A stretch of DNA of 26,398 nucleotides. Origin: a virus. The first letter of the stretch is position 1; the number at the start of each line of letters is the position of its first letter. The translations under genes and the position numbers were made by a program. The stretch spans positions 1-26,398 of the IMG/VR virus record IMGVR_UViG_3300020020_000146; one strand, written 5' to 3'. The notes beneath the pieces were generated by a model. The model was given only the letters and a program-made list of their open reading frames with translations. It had not been told where the DNA came from and made no database searches. Below, piece by piece: positions 5,920-13,702 of the stretch.

Positions 5920-6584
5920 TTGGAAGCAGCGGCTTCGCAAGGTCCCCCGTTGTACTTTGAGTAAGTACAGCGTTTGCAGTGGTCTCCAGGAGTTGGATCA
6001 AGTCTTGTATCGCGTTCCATTCGGATAATGTCCCCGTCCCACCGCTTACGACTGTGCTCCAGCATTTCGCGTAGCATGGAATCGGTCGCGCCGGTAATAC
6101 CGCTATCAATGTAGATAGCGCCTGTCTCAACCCTTCTTGCGTCTGGGTATTGGATAAGTCCGAGGACACCGTACAGATTAAGTTGATCGTAATGAGAGGG
6201 ATATTGTCGTCCAGATTTGTAGTCATAGCAATATAGGACATTGTCCCGGTAGTAGTGAACGTCAACGATAGCCTTGACCCGGGCCTTAGCCTGGTCTTTA
6301 GTCGGCTCCCAATTCTCGTCCACCAACCACACTACCTCGGGGGTCGCCCCCAGGGTACGGAAGTGGTGGAGCTTCAACCCTATCTTCTTCACATCGTAGG
6401 GGACCGGGCTGATCCCGGAGGGGTCGGCCATATAGTCCTCGCAGAGCTTGTGAAGGCGGGTCCCCCGCATCATGGGGGCACTCGGGGGCGACGGCAGCTT
6501 GAGAACGTAGCTGTAGTAATACTCCCGGGGGCACTCCTTGTAGGTCGATATGGATGAATAGGAATGTCTAGTGGGTCGATTCAA
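5916..6584 (-). CDS. Cas4/RecB-like PD-(D/E)XK exonuclease with Fe-S cysteines
   Basis: This 222-aa nuclease shows the RecB/Cas4 motif order: 'RGTRLHKLCEDY' with H45, 'IVDVHY' with D108, 'CYDYKSGR' with D121 and K123, and 'QLNLYG' with Q134. Four cysteines, C18 in 'KECPREY' and C203/C206/C216 near the C-terminus, match the iron-sulfur cluster layout of Cas4 and AddB nucleases. It probably resects DNA ends in phage recombination or replication; without cas1 or cas2 nearby there is no reason to link it to CRISPR. The start is TTG with GGAG 7 nt upstream, because no ATG precedes the conserved N-terminal motif. It overlaps the polymerase gene by 17 nt. Confidence 0.88.
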   Translation of the reverse strand: MNRPTRHSYSSISTYKECPREYYYSYVLKLPSPPSAPMMRGTRLHKLCEDYMADPSGISPVPYDVKKIGLKLHHFRTLGATPEVVWLVDENWEPTKDQAKARVKAIVDVHYYRDNVLYCYDYKSGRQYPSHYDQLNLYGVLGLIQYPDARRVETGAIYIDSGITGATDSMLREMLEHSRKRWDGDIIRMERDTRLDPTPGDHCKRCTYSKYNGGPCEAAASK

Positions 6585-8370
6585 GATACTTCTCCAGGTT
6601 GTGCCAATCTTCTCCGTACTTCACCTCTGACCGGAACGGTACATCCCAACCCGGCTGATCTTCCATCGCGGCGCGGAGGATCGTGACCTCCGTCTTGAGG
6701 TGCTCGCGGGGAACTGTTATCACCAACTCGTCGTGGACGGTCATTAGGATGTTCCCGTGGTGCTTGTATTGGTCGTACCGCACGATGGCCTCCTTGGTTT
6801 GATCCGCCGCGCTACCTTGAATGAGATAGTTACATAGCTTGTAGTTAAACGTCCACCAGGACCCCTTGAACAGCTTCGGCTCTTCCACCGGGAGCACACG
6901 ACCGCCCCAGGTCTTGACCTGAGTGCGGGTATCGAACTGATCAACGAAGGCTTGGAGGCCGGGGATTGCCTTGAAGTAGGCTTTCTTGATTTGAGCTGCC
7001 GTGTTATAATCGACTCCCAGTTGTTGAGCTAGCTTAGTGACCCCGGATCCATAGAGTAGGCTGAAGCCCACAATCTTACACATCTTCCGGGGGACCGATA
7101 GACCCGTGTACTGAAGGATGAGAGCTGAAGCGACGGCGTGAAAGTCTGCGGTGGGGTCGGTCTGGTAAATCTCCATGGCCCGCCCCTCGGCATAGTGAGC
7201 CATGATACGCATTTCCTGCCCGTTGTAGTCAGCAGGCACAATGATCTCCCCTTCATCGGGGAGGATGTACTGCCGCATAAACGGTATGTCGAGCCCCTCA
7301 AGTACGCTATCGTCAAATTCCGTCGGCACGTTCTGGAAATTGGGTTCACTACAGCTAAACCTGCCGGTGCGCGCGCCGCCCTTATCCGAGCGTACTTGGT
7401 TCCACGAGGGGTGAACATTACCGTCCCTTCCGCTAAAGTTGATCCAGTTCTTGTAGAAGTTTGAAGTCAGGGTATGGAGGGTCCCCCGGTACCTCAGGGC
7501 CTTAAGCAGCCCCGGCTCGGTCACCGCCTCCTCAAGGGAGTCCTTGGCTGTGGATAGCAGCCCCGTAGGGGTTTTCCTGAGGGGTTTGGCGTAGGGGCTA
7601 GCCTCCAGGGCGGCGGCGATTTGTCGAGGCTTAGAGACATCTATGTCCCCCAGGTAGCCCCGTATCACATCCTCCTGGGCCGTCTGTATCTTCTGGTACT
7701 TGTCGAAGTCCTCCTCCAGGGCCCCCCGGTTCACCCGTACCCCCACGAACTCCATGTGGTAGGCTATCTTGGCTATCTTGAGCTCCCGCTCGTAGGCGGG
7801 CATCTGCCCCGATACCTCCAACTGGGGCCGCAGGAGCTCAGAGAGTCCGTGGGTACGGAATGTGTCCCCCTCCGCGTAGGGGGCAACTATCTCGTAGGGG
7901 GCGTAACCAATGTAGGCCCCGAAGTTGGACTCAGTCACCTCCTTGTCCCCATTGACGAACGGTCCTTTGAAGTGGGATTTGAGCCACTTATAGACCGCCT
8001 GCTGTTCGTCTGGGGGGAGGCCCAGCAGCCGTTCCGCTGAGGGCTTAAGAGACAACTTATCCGCTAGGGGATGCATCAGGTAGAGCATGAACATCGTGTC
8101 GTCGTAGCGATCCGGCCAGGGTAGGTCCATATGCTCTACCGAGACACCGATGTCGAACTTGCAGTTATGGAATAACGGCTTGTGATCCCAGACGGCAGAC
8201 AGGGCCTTGCGGCCCTGTTCATAAGTGTGGGGGTTATAGCCGGGGTGGCCCCAGCTATAGTAGGTGTTCCCCTGCCCCGGTAGGTATATTGATACACCTA
8301 CCGGGGCGGGGGCGAGACCAGAGCCGAAAATGATCGGCTTGGTCTCAAAGTCAACGACCGGCTGCGCCAT
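6568..8370 (-). CDS. Family A DNA polymerase with 3'-5' exonuclease
   Basis: This 600-aa replicative polymerase lacks a 5'-3' nuclease domain, as usual in phages. The proofreading domain has D7/E9 in 'DFETK', 'HNCKFD' with D73, and 'YAEGD' with D169. The polymerase domain has 'TGRFSCSEPNFQNVP' at 335-349, motif A 'DYNGQEMR' from D381, motif B with R428, K432, F436 and Y440, and motif C 'VHDE' at 545-548. Phe at 436, the position of E. coli Pol I F762, predicts discrimination against dideoxynucleotides. Motif A differs from the common 'DYSQIELR'. If the genome carries modified thymines, this enzyme must accept 5-hydroxymethyl-dUTP. It overlaps both neighbours (20 and 17 nt). Confidence 0.96.
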   Translation of the reverse strand: MAQPVVDFETKPIIFGSGLAPAPVGVSIYLPGQGNTYYSWGHPGYNPHTYEQGRKALSAVWDHKPLFHNCKFDIGVSVEHMDLPWPDRYDDTMFMLYLMHPLADKLSLKPSAERLLGLPPDEQQAVYKWLKSHFKGPFVNGDKEVTESNFGAYIGYAPYEIVAPYAEGDTFRTHGLSELLRPQLEVSGQMPAYERELKIAKIAYHMEFVGVRVNRGALEEDFDKYQKIQTAQEDVIRGYLGDIDVSKPRQIAAALEASPYAKPLRKTPTGLLSTAKDSLEEAVTEPGLLKALRYRGTLHTLTSNFYKNWINFSGRDGNVHPSWNQVRSDKGGARTGRFSCSEPNFQNVPTEFDDSVLEGLDIPFMRQYILPDEGEIIVPADYNGQEMRIMAHYAEGRAMEIYQTDPTADFHAVASALILQYTGLSVPRKMCKIVGFSLLYGSGVTKLAQQLGVDYNTAAQIKKAYFKAIPGLQAFVDQFDTRTQVKTWGGRVLPVEEPKLFKGSWWTFNYKLCNYLIQGSAADQTKEAIVRYDQYKHHGNILMTVHDELVITVPREHLKTEVTILRAAMEDQPGWDVPFRSEVKYGEDWHNLEKYLESTH

Positions 8371-8737
8371 TCGCCTTCTCGGCGGGTTGGGCGAACTCGC
8401 GCTGCTTCGCCATCACATCGATCATCTTCTTGGTGACCGCCGCTTGCTTCGCTCGGTTCTCCAAGAACACCAGACCGTCCTCCTTGATGTGGTCCTCGTT
8501 GATCAGGTCGATCAGGTCGGCCGTCAGATTGAGGATTCGCTTGAGGAACTCGCACTTCTCGTTCAGCTCGTCGCCTTGCTTGAAGAGGATAGCGCGCATT
8601 TCCTCCTGCGTCTTGTCGCGGAGGGGGACGGTCCGCATATTCTCGTCCGTACCGCCCAGAAGGAGGTTGAGTGCCTCGTCGATGGCCTTGCCGATGTCGC
8701 TCGTTTTGCTCAGATCAATTACGTGAATACCGTTCAT
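8351..8737 (-). CDS. Hypothetical protein upstream of DNA polymerase (128 aa)
   Basis: I do not recognise a family in this 128-aa protein. It is soluble, highly charged and predicted helical throughout, with a long amphipathic stretch at about 60-115 that could form a coiled coil. It starts 1 nt after the stop of the 114-aa gene and overlaps the polymerase start by 20 nt. It is therefore translated together with the polymerase, which makes an accessory replication role plausible but unproven. Confidence 0.75.
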   Translation of the reverse strand: MNGIHVIDLSKTSDIGKAIDEALNLLLGGTDENMRTVPLRDKTQEEMRAILFKQGDELNEKCEFLKRILNLTADLIDLINEDHIKEDGLVFLENRAKQAAVTKKMIDVMAKQREFAQPAEKANGAAGR

Positions 8738-8738
8738 A

Positions 8739-9083
8739 TCATTCCTCGTTGTTACCTTGTGCCCAGTCGAACACGTTGTCGTTAATTTCGCGGTCCCAAA
8801 TGATGACCGCGTCTGCTAGCGCCGTTGCGATATAGTCCCAAAACCTGTCCTTTACGAGGCTGGGAAGTACCGTTGAATTCTTACCCTTGGGTAAGTCGAA
8901 GTCGGCTGCGAACTTCTGCGCAGCGACGATAGCCACCGAACGGGGATTCGACATTGCGTATCCCTCCCCGTAGGCGACCTTTACAGGTGACTCGACCAGT
9001 GACTTAGGGACATCAGGACGAGCCCTCTGTAAGTCACGGAGAATGGTTCCCCATTCAACGATGAAGACATCGGGCTCGTTCAT
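8739..9083 (-). CDS. Hypothetical protein (114 aa)
   Basis: No family is recognised. The ATG at 9083 shares its A with the preceding stop (TGATG) and is preferred over the longer frame to 9131, which would overlap the upstream gene by 49 nt. The protein has the acidic stretch 'NEPDVFIVEW' near its start and a C-terminal 'IIWDREINDNVFDWAQ' rich in Asp and Trp. It has no membrane span or signal peptide. It belongs to the operon that leads into DNA polymerase. Confidence 0.7.
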   Translation of the reverse strand: MNEPDVFIVEWGTILRDLQRARPDVPKSLVESPVKVAYGEGYAMSNPRSVAIVAAQKFAADFDLPKGKNSTVLPSLVKDRFWDYIATALADAVIIWDREINDNVFDWAQGNNEE

Positions 9084-9454
9084 CAGATGGCCTTCCTGGG
9101 GCCCTTGGCCGGGAATGTCGTGTTGATCCATCCCTCCAGGACGTTGATCCGGTGCTCCAACTCCGCGATCCGCTGCTCGTGGGCGAGAAGCATAGCTGAG
9201 TCGGCCCCGTATTGGGGGGAGGTGGACTTGGGCTTATTGGCTGCGATCTTGAATTGATCGCGGCGAGCCTTGATTGTGTGGTCCTTGATGACGGTCCCCG
9301 GTCGCAGGGTGATCTTCGTCATTGCGTAGTCCGCGAACTCGGTGTCGGCCAGGCCGCTGGAGGTGTACTCAGCGAGCATCAGGTTTACCAGGTTGTGGTT
9401 CTCGATCATCGTCAGAAACTGACGGCTGACCTTGCTCTCGGCATTCTCGATCAT
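9083..9454 (-). CDS. Hypothetical protein, first gene of the polymerase operon (123 aa)
   Basis: No known family. The ATG at 9454 is chosen because an AGGA site lies 6 nt before it; the ATG at 9460 directly abuts that site. The N-terminal half is mixed, the middle is basic ('KARRDQFKIAANKPK'), and the C-terminal third ('AHEQRIAELEHRINVLEGW') reads as a short coiled coil, so oligomerisation is likely. It follows a promoter with a TATAAT box at 9504-9499 and a leader of about 40 nt. Confidence 0.72.
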   Translation of the reverse strand: MIENAESKVSRQFLTMIENHNLVNLMLAEYTSSGLADTEFADYAMTKITLRPGTVIKDHTIKARRDQFKIAANKPKSTSPQYGADSAMLLAHEQRIAELEHRINVLEGWINTTFPAKGPRKAI

Positions 9455-9498
9455 ATACATTCCTAAGGTTGGGTTTACGGGGACGGCCCCCGTACTAG

Positions 9499-9533
9499 AT
9501 TATAACTCTGGAACTAGGGCTTTTTGGCTAGTT
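9499..9533 (-). promoter_or_regulatory. Leftward promoter of the polymerase operon with operator-like inverted repeat
   Basis: The minus strand carries TATAAT at 9504-9499. Upstream, the inverted repeat AACTAG (9512-9517) / CTAGTT (9528-9533) encloses a T5 tract, read on the minus strand as 'TAGCCAAAAAG'. The same 'AGCCAAAA' sequence recurs at other leftward promoters. The repeat overlaps the -35 region, a typical operator position. Confidence 0.55.
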
Positions 9534-9610
9534 TGGATTAAGGGGGTAGGCAGTTAGTCGCATGCCTAGGCCAAGCCACTTGAGATGAATAACTCGGGCG
9601 TGTGGCAAAC

Positions 9611-10522
9611 TTAGAACTTCTTGCTGGGGGTCGCTGCTCCCCTGGCCGCCTTCTCGGCATCCTCGGCGTCAGGCTTCGGCATGTTGACCGGCTTCGCGCT
9701 GATCGACTCGTGGCGGGTCAGGAGGGCCATCATCAGCCCCTCGTCCTTGATTTGCTCGATGATCTTGAAGTGGACCATGAACAGGAAGCGGTCGTGGGGC
9801 GCAACGCTGATCTCGACCACGGCCCCGAAGATGGGAGTGTCGAGGACGTTGACGATCTGGTTGGCGACCTTTTGGAAGTTGTCGATGCTCGTCGCGGGCG
9901 GGATCATCGTCATGTACGAGGCTCGGGCCACGTCGGCGGGGTTGGTGCAGTCGTCGGCGGCGAAGACATGGAGGCGTCGGGAGGTCTTACAGGCCTTGCC
10001 CTTACCACCTTTGAGGTCGCTGCCCCACTGGAACATCGGGCAATCCTCGCACATCACGCCGGGAGCCACTTGGGGGTCGGTGGCCTCGGTCGTCCAGTCG
10101 CCGGTCAGGGCGTCCCGAGACCAGGGCGTCAGGTCCTCGTGGGGGCGAACGATCGCATAGCAGGACGGGATCGCGGGGACGTTGGGGTTATACGGCTTGT
10201 CGTAGAACTCATAGTCCTTGCGGTAGTCGATGATGATACACCGGAGCTTGTCGCCCGGGATGATCTCGTCTGCGAGGGTCATTCGGCCCCCCTTGAAGCT
10301 GATGAAGCCACCGGCTGGCTTCTCGGCTAGCTTGGTCTGCTTCGTTAGGACAGCCATCCGGTCCTTCCAGTTGGCTATCTCGGTGCCTGGCTTCTTCTCG
10401 GCGGGCGGGGGTGTCTCCCCTTTCGGGGCGACATCTTCGATGGGGGGCTTCGGCATAGTGACTCCTTTGGTGGGGGGCAGGGGCGTGACCTTATCCAGGC
10501 CGGGGTTGACGGGTTTGTTCAT
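9611..10522 (-). CDS. Hypothetical zinc-ligand protein, possible ssDNA-binding protein (303 aa)
   Basis: The N-terminal 45 residues are Pro- and Lys-rich and look disordered. A central domain contains 'CEDCPMF' followed about 20 residues later by 'GKACKTSRRLHVF', that is a Cys-x2-Cys...Cys cluster that could bind zinc. The C-terminal 30 residues are rich in charged residues and Ala. Phage proteins with this layout next to replication genes are often suspected ssDNA-binding or recombination mediators, but I have no decisive motif. The ATG at 10522 (TGATG overlap, AAGGA upstream) is preferred over GTG at 10525. It shares an operon with the 117-aa protein. Confidence 0.8.
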   Translation of the reverse strand: MNKPVNPGLDKVTPLPPTKGVTMPKPPIEDVAPKGETPPPAEKKPGTEIANWKDRMAVLTKQTKLAEKPAGGFISFKGGRMTLADEIIPGDKLRCIIIDYRKDYEFYDKPYNPNVPAIPSCYAIVRPHEDLTPWSRDALTGDWTTEATDPQVAPGVMCEDCPMFQWGSDLKGGKGKACKTSRRLHVFAADDCTNPADVARASYMTMIPPATSIDNFQKVANQIVNVLDTPIFGAVVEISVAPHDRFLFMVHFKIIEQIKDEGLMMALLTRHESISAKPVNMPKPDAEDAEKAARGAATPSKKF

Positions 10523-10875
10523 CACACTTCCTTCACAGTGTAAGCGGTCTTGGTGTCGGTGGAGATACCGGGGATGATCTCTCCGGCGTCGATACGCTCC
10601 ATGATGGCCGACTCGGTCAGGCGCTTGTGGAGCAGCTCAGGAGCGTTCTGGGCGATGACGTAGCGGTGGAAGGCGGACCAATCGTCGCACTTCGGCACGT
10701 CTTTGGACTTGGCGAACAGGGCATACTTGCCGTACACGCCTGCCTTGACGTTGGCGGCGGCTAGTTCTGCGGTGAGGTTCTTTTCCTCTTGTTCGAGGAT
10801 GGCGGCCCTAGCGGTGAGCTTGAGGCGCTCGGTACGCTTGTCGAAGAGGGCCTTGAGAATTGCTTTCGTGTCCAT
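10522..10875 (-). CDS. Hypothetical protein (117 aa)
   Basis: No family is recognised. The N-terminal 45 residues ('KALFDKRTERLKL...EQEEKNLTAELAAA') are strongly helical and likely coiled coil; the rest is mixed, with 'CDDWSAFHRYV' and a C-terminal 'TDTKTAYTVKEV'. An AGGA site precedes the ATG by about 4 nt. It is the first gene of a two-gene unit with the 303-aa zinc-ligand protein, and its leader contains a strong hairpin. Confidence 0.75.
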   Translation of the reverse strand: MDTKAILKALFDKRTERLKLTARAAILEQEEKNLTAELAAANVKAGVYGKYALFAKSKDVPKCDDWSAFHRYVIAQNAPELLHKRLTESAIMERIDAGEIIPGISTDTKTAYTVKEV

Positions 10876-10915
10876 AGTGTCCTAGTAATGAAGTGAGGAA
10901 GGGGTTTAACGTGGG

Positions 10916-10946
10916 CCCCCCGCTACGGGGAGGACGCAGCGGGGGG
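10916..10946. other. Hairpin in the leader of the 117-aa gene
   Basis: CCCCCCGCT (10916-10924) and AGCGGGGGG (10938-10946) form a perfect 9-bp stem with a 13-nt loop. It lies between the promoter at 11003 and the ATG at 10875. No T-run follows it leftward, so it is more likely a leader structure than a terminator. Confidence 0.55.
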
Positions 10947-10997
10947 TTCCACGGACGGTGTGACCGCCGGTACAGGCTCCCGAGGGGGCCTAGCTCG

Positions 10998-11020
10998 ATT
11001 ATAGCCTACTTTTTGGCTAT
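10998..11020 (-). promoter_or_regulatory. Leftward promoter with TATAAT and inverted repeat
   Basis: The minus strand reads 'TAGCCAAAAAGTAGGCTATAAT', with the -10 box at 11003-10998. ATAGCC (11001-11006) and GGCTAT (11015-11020) form an inverted repeat around the A5 tract. It starts right after the stop of the 99-aa gene and drives the 117-aa and 303-aa genes. Confidence 0.55.
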
Positions 11021-11021
11021 A

Positions 11022-11321
11022 TTAGGCGGGCTGAACCTCTTTTGGTTTCGGCTTGTAGTAGCTCTTGCGATGAGCGGGCTTCTCGGCCGCACCAAAGCCA
11101 TCGGGCAGGTCCTGGATGCGGCATTCGGCCCCCTCGGGCAGGTGCTCCCGTACATACATGGCTACGTTCTTGTAGAGCCAGTACGTGTTTCGGAACTCTT
11201 GCCACTTCGTAGTCTTGGCCTCGCAGGTCTCACCGTTGACTTGAATAGTCAGTGGCTTCCCTACCCGCGGCATAGCGTAGAAGTGGATGGGGATCACTCT
11301 CCCCTCGTATTGTAGGTCCAT
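11022..11321 (-). CDS. Hypothetical protein (99 aa)
   Basis: No family is recognised. The protein is basic and rich in aromatic residues; it starts 'MDLQYEGRVIPI' and has a Lys/Pro-rich tail ('SYYKPKPKEVQ'). The ATG at 11321 has AAGGAG 7 nt upstream and is preferred over the open frame to 11387, whose first 22 codons would cover the promoter. It is transcribed alone from a TATACT promoter and ends where the next promoter begins. Confidence 0.72.
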   Translation of the reverse strand: MDLQYEGRVIPIHFYAMPRVGKPLTIQVNGETCEAKTTKWQEFRNTYWLYKNVAMYVREHLPEGAECRIQDLPDGFGAAEKPAHRKSYYKPKPKEVQPA

Positions 11322-11342
11322 AGTCAACTCCTTGAAACGTAG

Positions 11343-11372
11343 AGTATAACCTGGAAACAAACGGGAGGTAAA
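11343..11372 (-). promoter_or_regulatory. Leftward sigma70-like promoter of the 99-aa gene
   Basis: On the minus strand TTTACC (11372-11367) is followed by an 18-nt spacer and TATACT (11348-11343). Its TTTAC-type -35 box resembles that of the terminase promoter at 18365. The leader to the ATG would be about 15 nt and contains AAGGAG. Confidence 0.55.
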
Positions 11373-11406
11373 GGGGCCATGACACAACCAGAATAGTAGC
11401 GGATTC

Positions 11407-11425
11407 TAGGCCGGGGGGCTATACT
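11407..11425 (+). promoter_or_regulatory. 16-bp repeat copy 2 merging into a rightward TATACT box
   Basis: TAGGCCGGGGGGCTAT (11407-11422) is identical to 5904-5919. Its last nucleotides start a plus-strand TATACT at 11420-11425, a possible -10 box for the primase-helicase gene. There is no clear -35 box. A transcript from here would begin with the hairpin at 11448-11469. Confidence 0.4.
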
Positions 11426-11447
11426 AGGAGTCCCCGCCCCCAAAAAG

Positions 11448-11469
11448 AACCACCCCCGAAGGGGTGGTT
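11448..11469 (-). terminator. Leftward intrinsic terminator with UUCG loop
   Basis: AACCACCCC (11448-11456) and GGGGTGGTT (11461-11469) form a perfect 9-bp stem. Read leftward, the loop is UUCG closed by C-G and the stem is followed by CTTTTTG, the classical intrinsic-terminator layout. Read rightward there is no U-tract. It would stop leftward transcripts crossing the primase gene from the right. Confidence 0.75.
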
Positions 11470-11533
11470 ATTAAGATCAACTTTTCAGAGGCAACTGCTA
11501 AGTTGAGAGGACGGGATTGAGGAATCCATTACT

Positions 11534-11553
11534 CCGGGGTAATTATACCCCGG
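11534..11553. other. Palindromic hairpin upstream of the primase-helicase ATG
   Basis: CCGGGGTA (11534-11541) and TACCCCGG (11546-11553) form a perfect 8-bp inverted repeat around ATTA. It lies between a possible TTG start (11517) and the ATG at 11577. It could be an operator or leader structure, and it favours the later start. Confidence 0.6.
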
Positions 11554-11576
11554 CCTTAGACAAAGCGAGGAAGTTT

Positions 11577-13691
11577 ATGGTCACCCCAACGTCACCCTTC
11601 TCCCGAGGGTTGATATCGCAAACCGAAGATGTACAACTACTTGACGACTACCTTAACAAACGCACCTTAGAACCCACCGACTTCCCCCTGGGCCTTATCC
11701 CTATGCGGGACCCGGCGGTGTTACGAGAACGGGGCTACGCTCACAATGTCGCCGCAGGTCGGCCCTTCGTATTCCTCAGGTATCTCAAGCCTGACGGCAC
11801 CCCCTACTACCATAACAAGGACCCCTATGAATTAGTGCGGTTCCTGGGCCCCGTTAAGATGTGGAAGGGGAAGGATGCTCCGCCCAAGGCGATTAGCCCC
11901 AGTGGCCGCCCCCCGGTCCTACACTTTGAACCTATCGGGGGCGGTCAGAATTGGTCCTCACTCCCTGACGGTACCGTGGTACTTCACCTAGAGTCGATGA
12001 TTAAGGCGAAAGTAGTACATAAGTGGCTCCCCGATAATCCCTGCGTCGGCCTCAACGGCGTGTGGGGCTGGACGAGTAGCAAGATGGGAGTGGAGTTGAC
12101 TTACGCGGATACGGGCGTGGACTTTACCCGGTTCAAGAACGTCATCCTGTTCGACTCTAATACCCACAACCCTAAAGTTAACCAGGCCAGGCACTCCCTG
12201 GCCTTTAAGCTGCGCAACGTGCTAGGGTGCAAAGAGGTGTATCTTGCTGAGCTCCCCCGGCCCTCCAAGCTAGAATACGATGACCCCGACTGGGGCCCCG
12301 ATGACTTCCTGCGCGTCAAGGCCGATCCGAACCTGCTTGTAGACGTTATCAACGCGGCTACCCCGTTCGTGGGGAGCCTAGATGACCCCTTAATCGACGC
12401 GATCAAGGACAAGATAGTGTACTGTACGTCCACTAGCGCCGTGATCGACCGGGAGTTCAAGGATGTGATGGATACTACTCATGCCAAAGAGCGGTACGCG
12501 ACGATTAATCGCAAGGAGCTACGAGGCAAAGCATCTGTGACCACATTTGCTTTTAAGCTCTGGCAAGAGGACGCTGAGGCCCGCAGGTCGGTCAGGGCCC
12601 CCTGCTACCGTTACTTGGGCGAGGAGTTTGTAGAGAAGGCTGACGGGGAGTATTACAACCTCTACGTTAAGAGCGGGGCCGAACCCAATGGGGAGCGTAA
12701 CGGGTTGGCCGACCCTATGATCGCTCAAATACACAATATGCTAGGGGACGATGGGGCCTACAGGTTCCGCACTTACTTCAGGTTCCTCAAGTTCAATCCT
12801 AACAAGCCGTGTACGTTCTTGGTCCTGTACGGTAAGCGGGGCCATGGTAAGGGTTGGTCCACTAAGATAGCTGACCGGCTAATCGGGGCCGCTAATACAT
12901 CCGTCTCCCGAGACAAGGAGTTGAGTAGCAACTTTAACTCACTCTTGGGGGCCAAGAGGCTGCTGATCTTCAACGAGCTTAATGTAGTGGGGTCTCTCCA
13001 GCGACAGGCGGCTCTCAATGCGATCAAGGGATTGGCTGGAGACGAGTATGTTGTGATAGAAAAGAAAGGCCAGGACGCCTACCGGATTGAGAACAACGCG
13101 GGGGCTATATTCACCACCAACTTCTTGGATACGATCCCCACCGATGGGTTGGAGGATAGGCGGCTCATCTATGTGGAGCTAAACAATAGGGTGGAGGTTA
13201 CGCCGGAGCAATGGGAGAAGCTTCATCCTATGGTGGACGATCCTGAGATTATGGCCGACTTCGCCCAATGGTTGTGGGAAGGCGATGAGGTCAATTACTC
13301 TACCTGGAAGCCCGATCCTCTTGACCGGGCTAGGCAGGAGGCCATATTGGCTAGCTCTAGCGGTACCATAGAGGGTACGGCCCGAATGCTAAAGCAGCGG
13401 CTGAGCGATGATCCAGCAGGCTACGTATGCGCTTGGGCGCGTACCTTAAAGACGTTGTTCGAGGAGGAGGGACACGATATGTCCAATTTCTCTAACACGC
13501 GATTCGCTAGAATGCTAGAGCACGGAGATTGGCACGGCACCGGTAGTGAACGATTTGGGAGGAACAAGGAGCAAGCGTCCGTATACATCATTGATCCGGT
13601 CAAGTTTGAAGCCATTCGTTCTGACAAGATAGCCGTGAGGGACGAGGCCGATAGGCTGGCTACGGACCTTATCATACCGCCCAAATTCTAG
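11577..13691 (+). CDS. Primase-helicase: DUF3854-type TOPRIM region plus SF3 (D5-like) helicase
   Basis: The C-terminal half is a superfamily 3 helicase: Walker A 'GKRGHGKG' at 419-426, Walker B-like 'LLIFNELN' with E467, and sensor 'FTTN' with N515, followed by 'LEDRRLIYVEL'. The N-terminal half has 'VVLHLES', 'VGLNGVWGW', 'VILFDSN' and 'DWGPDDFL', the pattern of the TOPRIM-like DUF3854 domain found before SF3 helicases in P4-type replication proteins. It would prime and unwind phage DNA for the family A polymerase. The ATG at 11577 (AGGA 5 nt upstream, 704 aa) is used. A TTG at 11517 with AGAGGA gives 20 more residues, but these would span a palindrome. It is the only rightward gene of the left half and ends in a bidirectional terminator. 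Confidence 0.88.
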   Translation: MVTPTSPFSRGLISQTEDVQLLDDYLNKRTLEPTDFPLGLIPMRDPAVLRERGYAHNVAAGRPFVFLRYLKPDGTPYYHNKDPYELVRFLGPVKMWKGKDAPPKAISPSGRPPVLHFEPIGGGQNWSSLPDGTVVLHLESMIKAKVVHKWLPDNPCVGLNGVWGWTSSKMGVELTYADTGVDFTRFKNVILFDSNTHNPKVNQARHSLAFKLRNVLGCKEVYLAELPRPSKLEYDDPDWGPDDFLRVKADPNLLVDVINAATPFVGSLDDPLIDAIKDKIVYCTSTSAVIDREFKDVMDTTHAKERYATINRKELRGKASVTTFAFKLWQEDAEARRSVRAPCYRYLGEEFVEKADGEYYNLYVKSGAEPNGERNGLADPMIAQIHNMLGDDGAYRFRTYFRFLKFNPNKPCTFLVLYGKRGHGKGWSTKIADRLIGAANTSVSRDKELSSNFNSLLGAKRLLIFNELNVVGSLQRQAALNAIKGLAGDEYVVIEKKGQDAYRIENNAGAIFTTNFLDTIPTDGLEDRRLIYVELNNRVEVTPEQWEKLHPMVDDPEIMADFAQWLWEGDEVNYSTWKPDPLDRARQEAILASSSGTIEGTARMLKQRLSDDPAGYVCAWARTLKTLFEEEGHDMSNFSNTRFARMLEHGDWHGTGSERFGRNKEQASVYIIDPVKFEAIRSDKIAVRDEADRLATDLIIPPKF

Positions 13692-13702
13692 GCGTCGAAA
13701 CG

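Noticed and set aside
5916-6584. Link of the Cas4-like nuclease to a CRISPR system
   Set aside because: There are no cas1 or cas2 genes and no regularly spaced repeats; phage Cas4/RecB-like exonucleases commonly stand alone in replication regions.
9602-10330. 242-codon plus-strand frame opposite the zinc-ligand protein
   Set aside because: It has no start signal and antisense-type composition; the leftward gene has coupling, a ribosome-binding site and a Cys motif.
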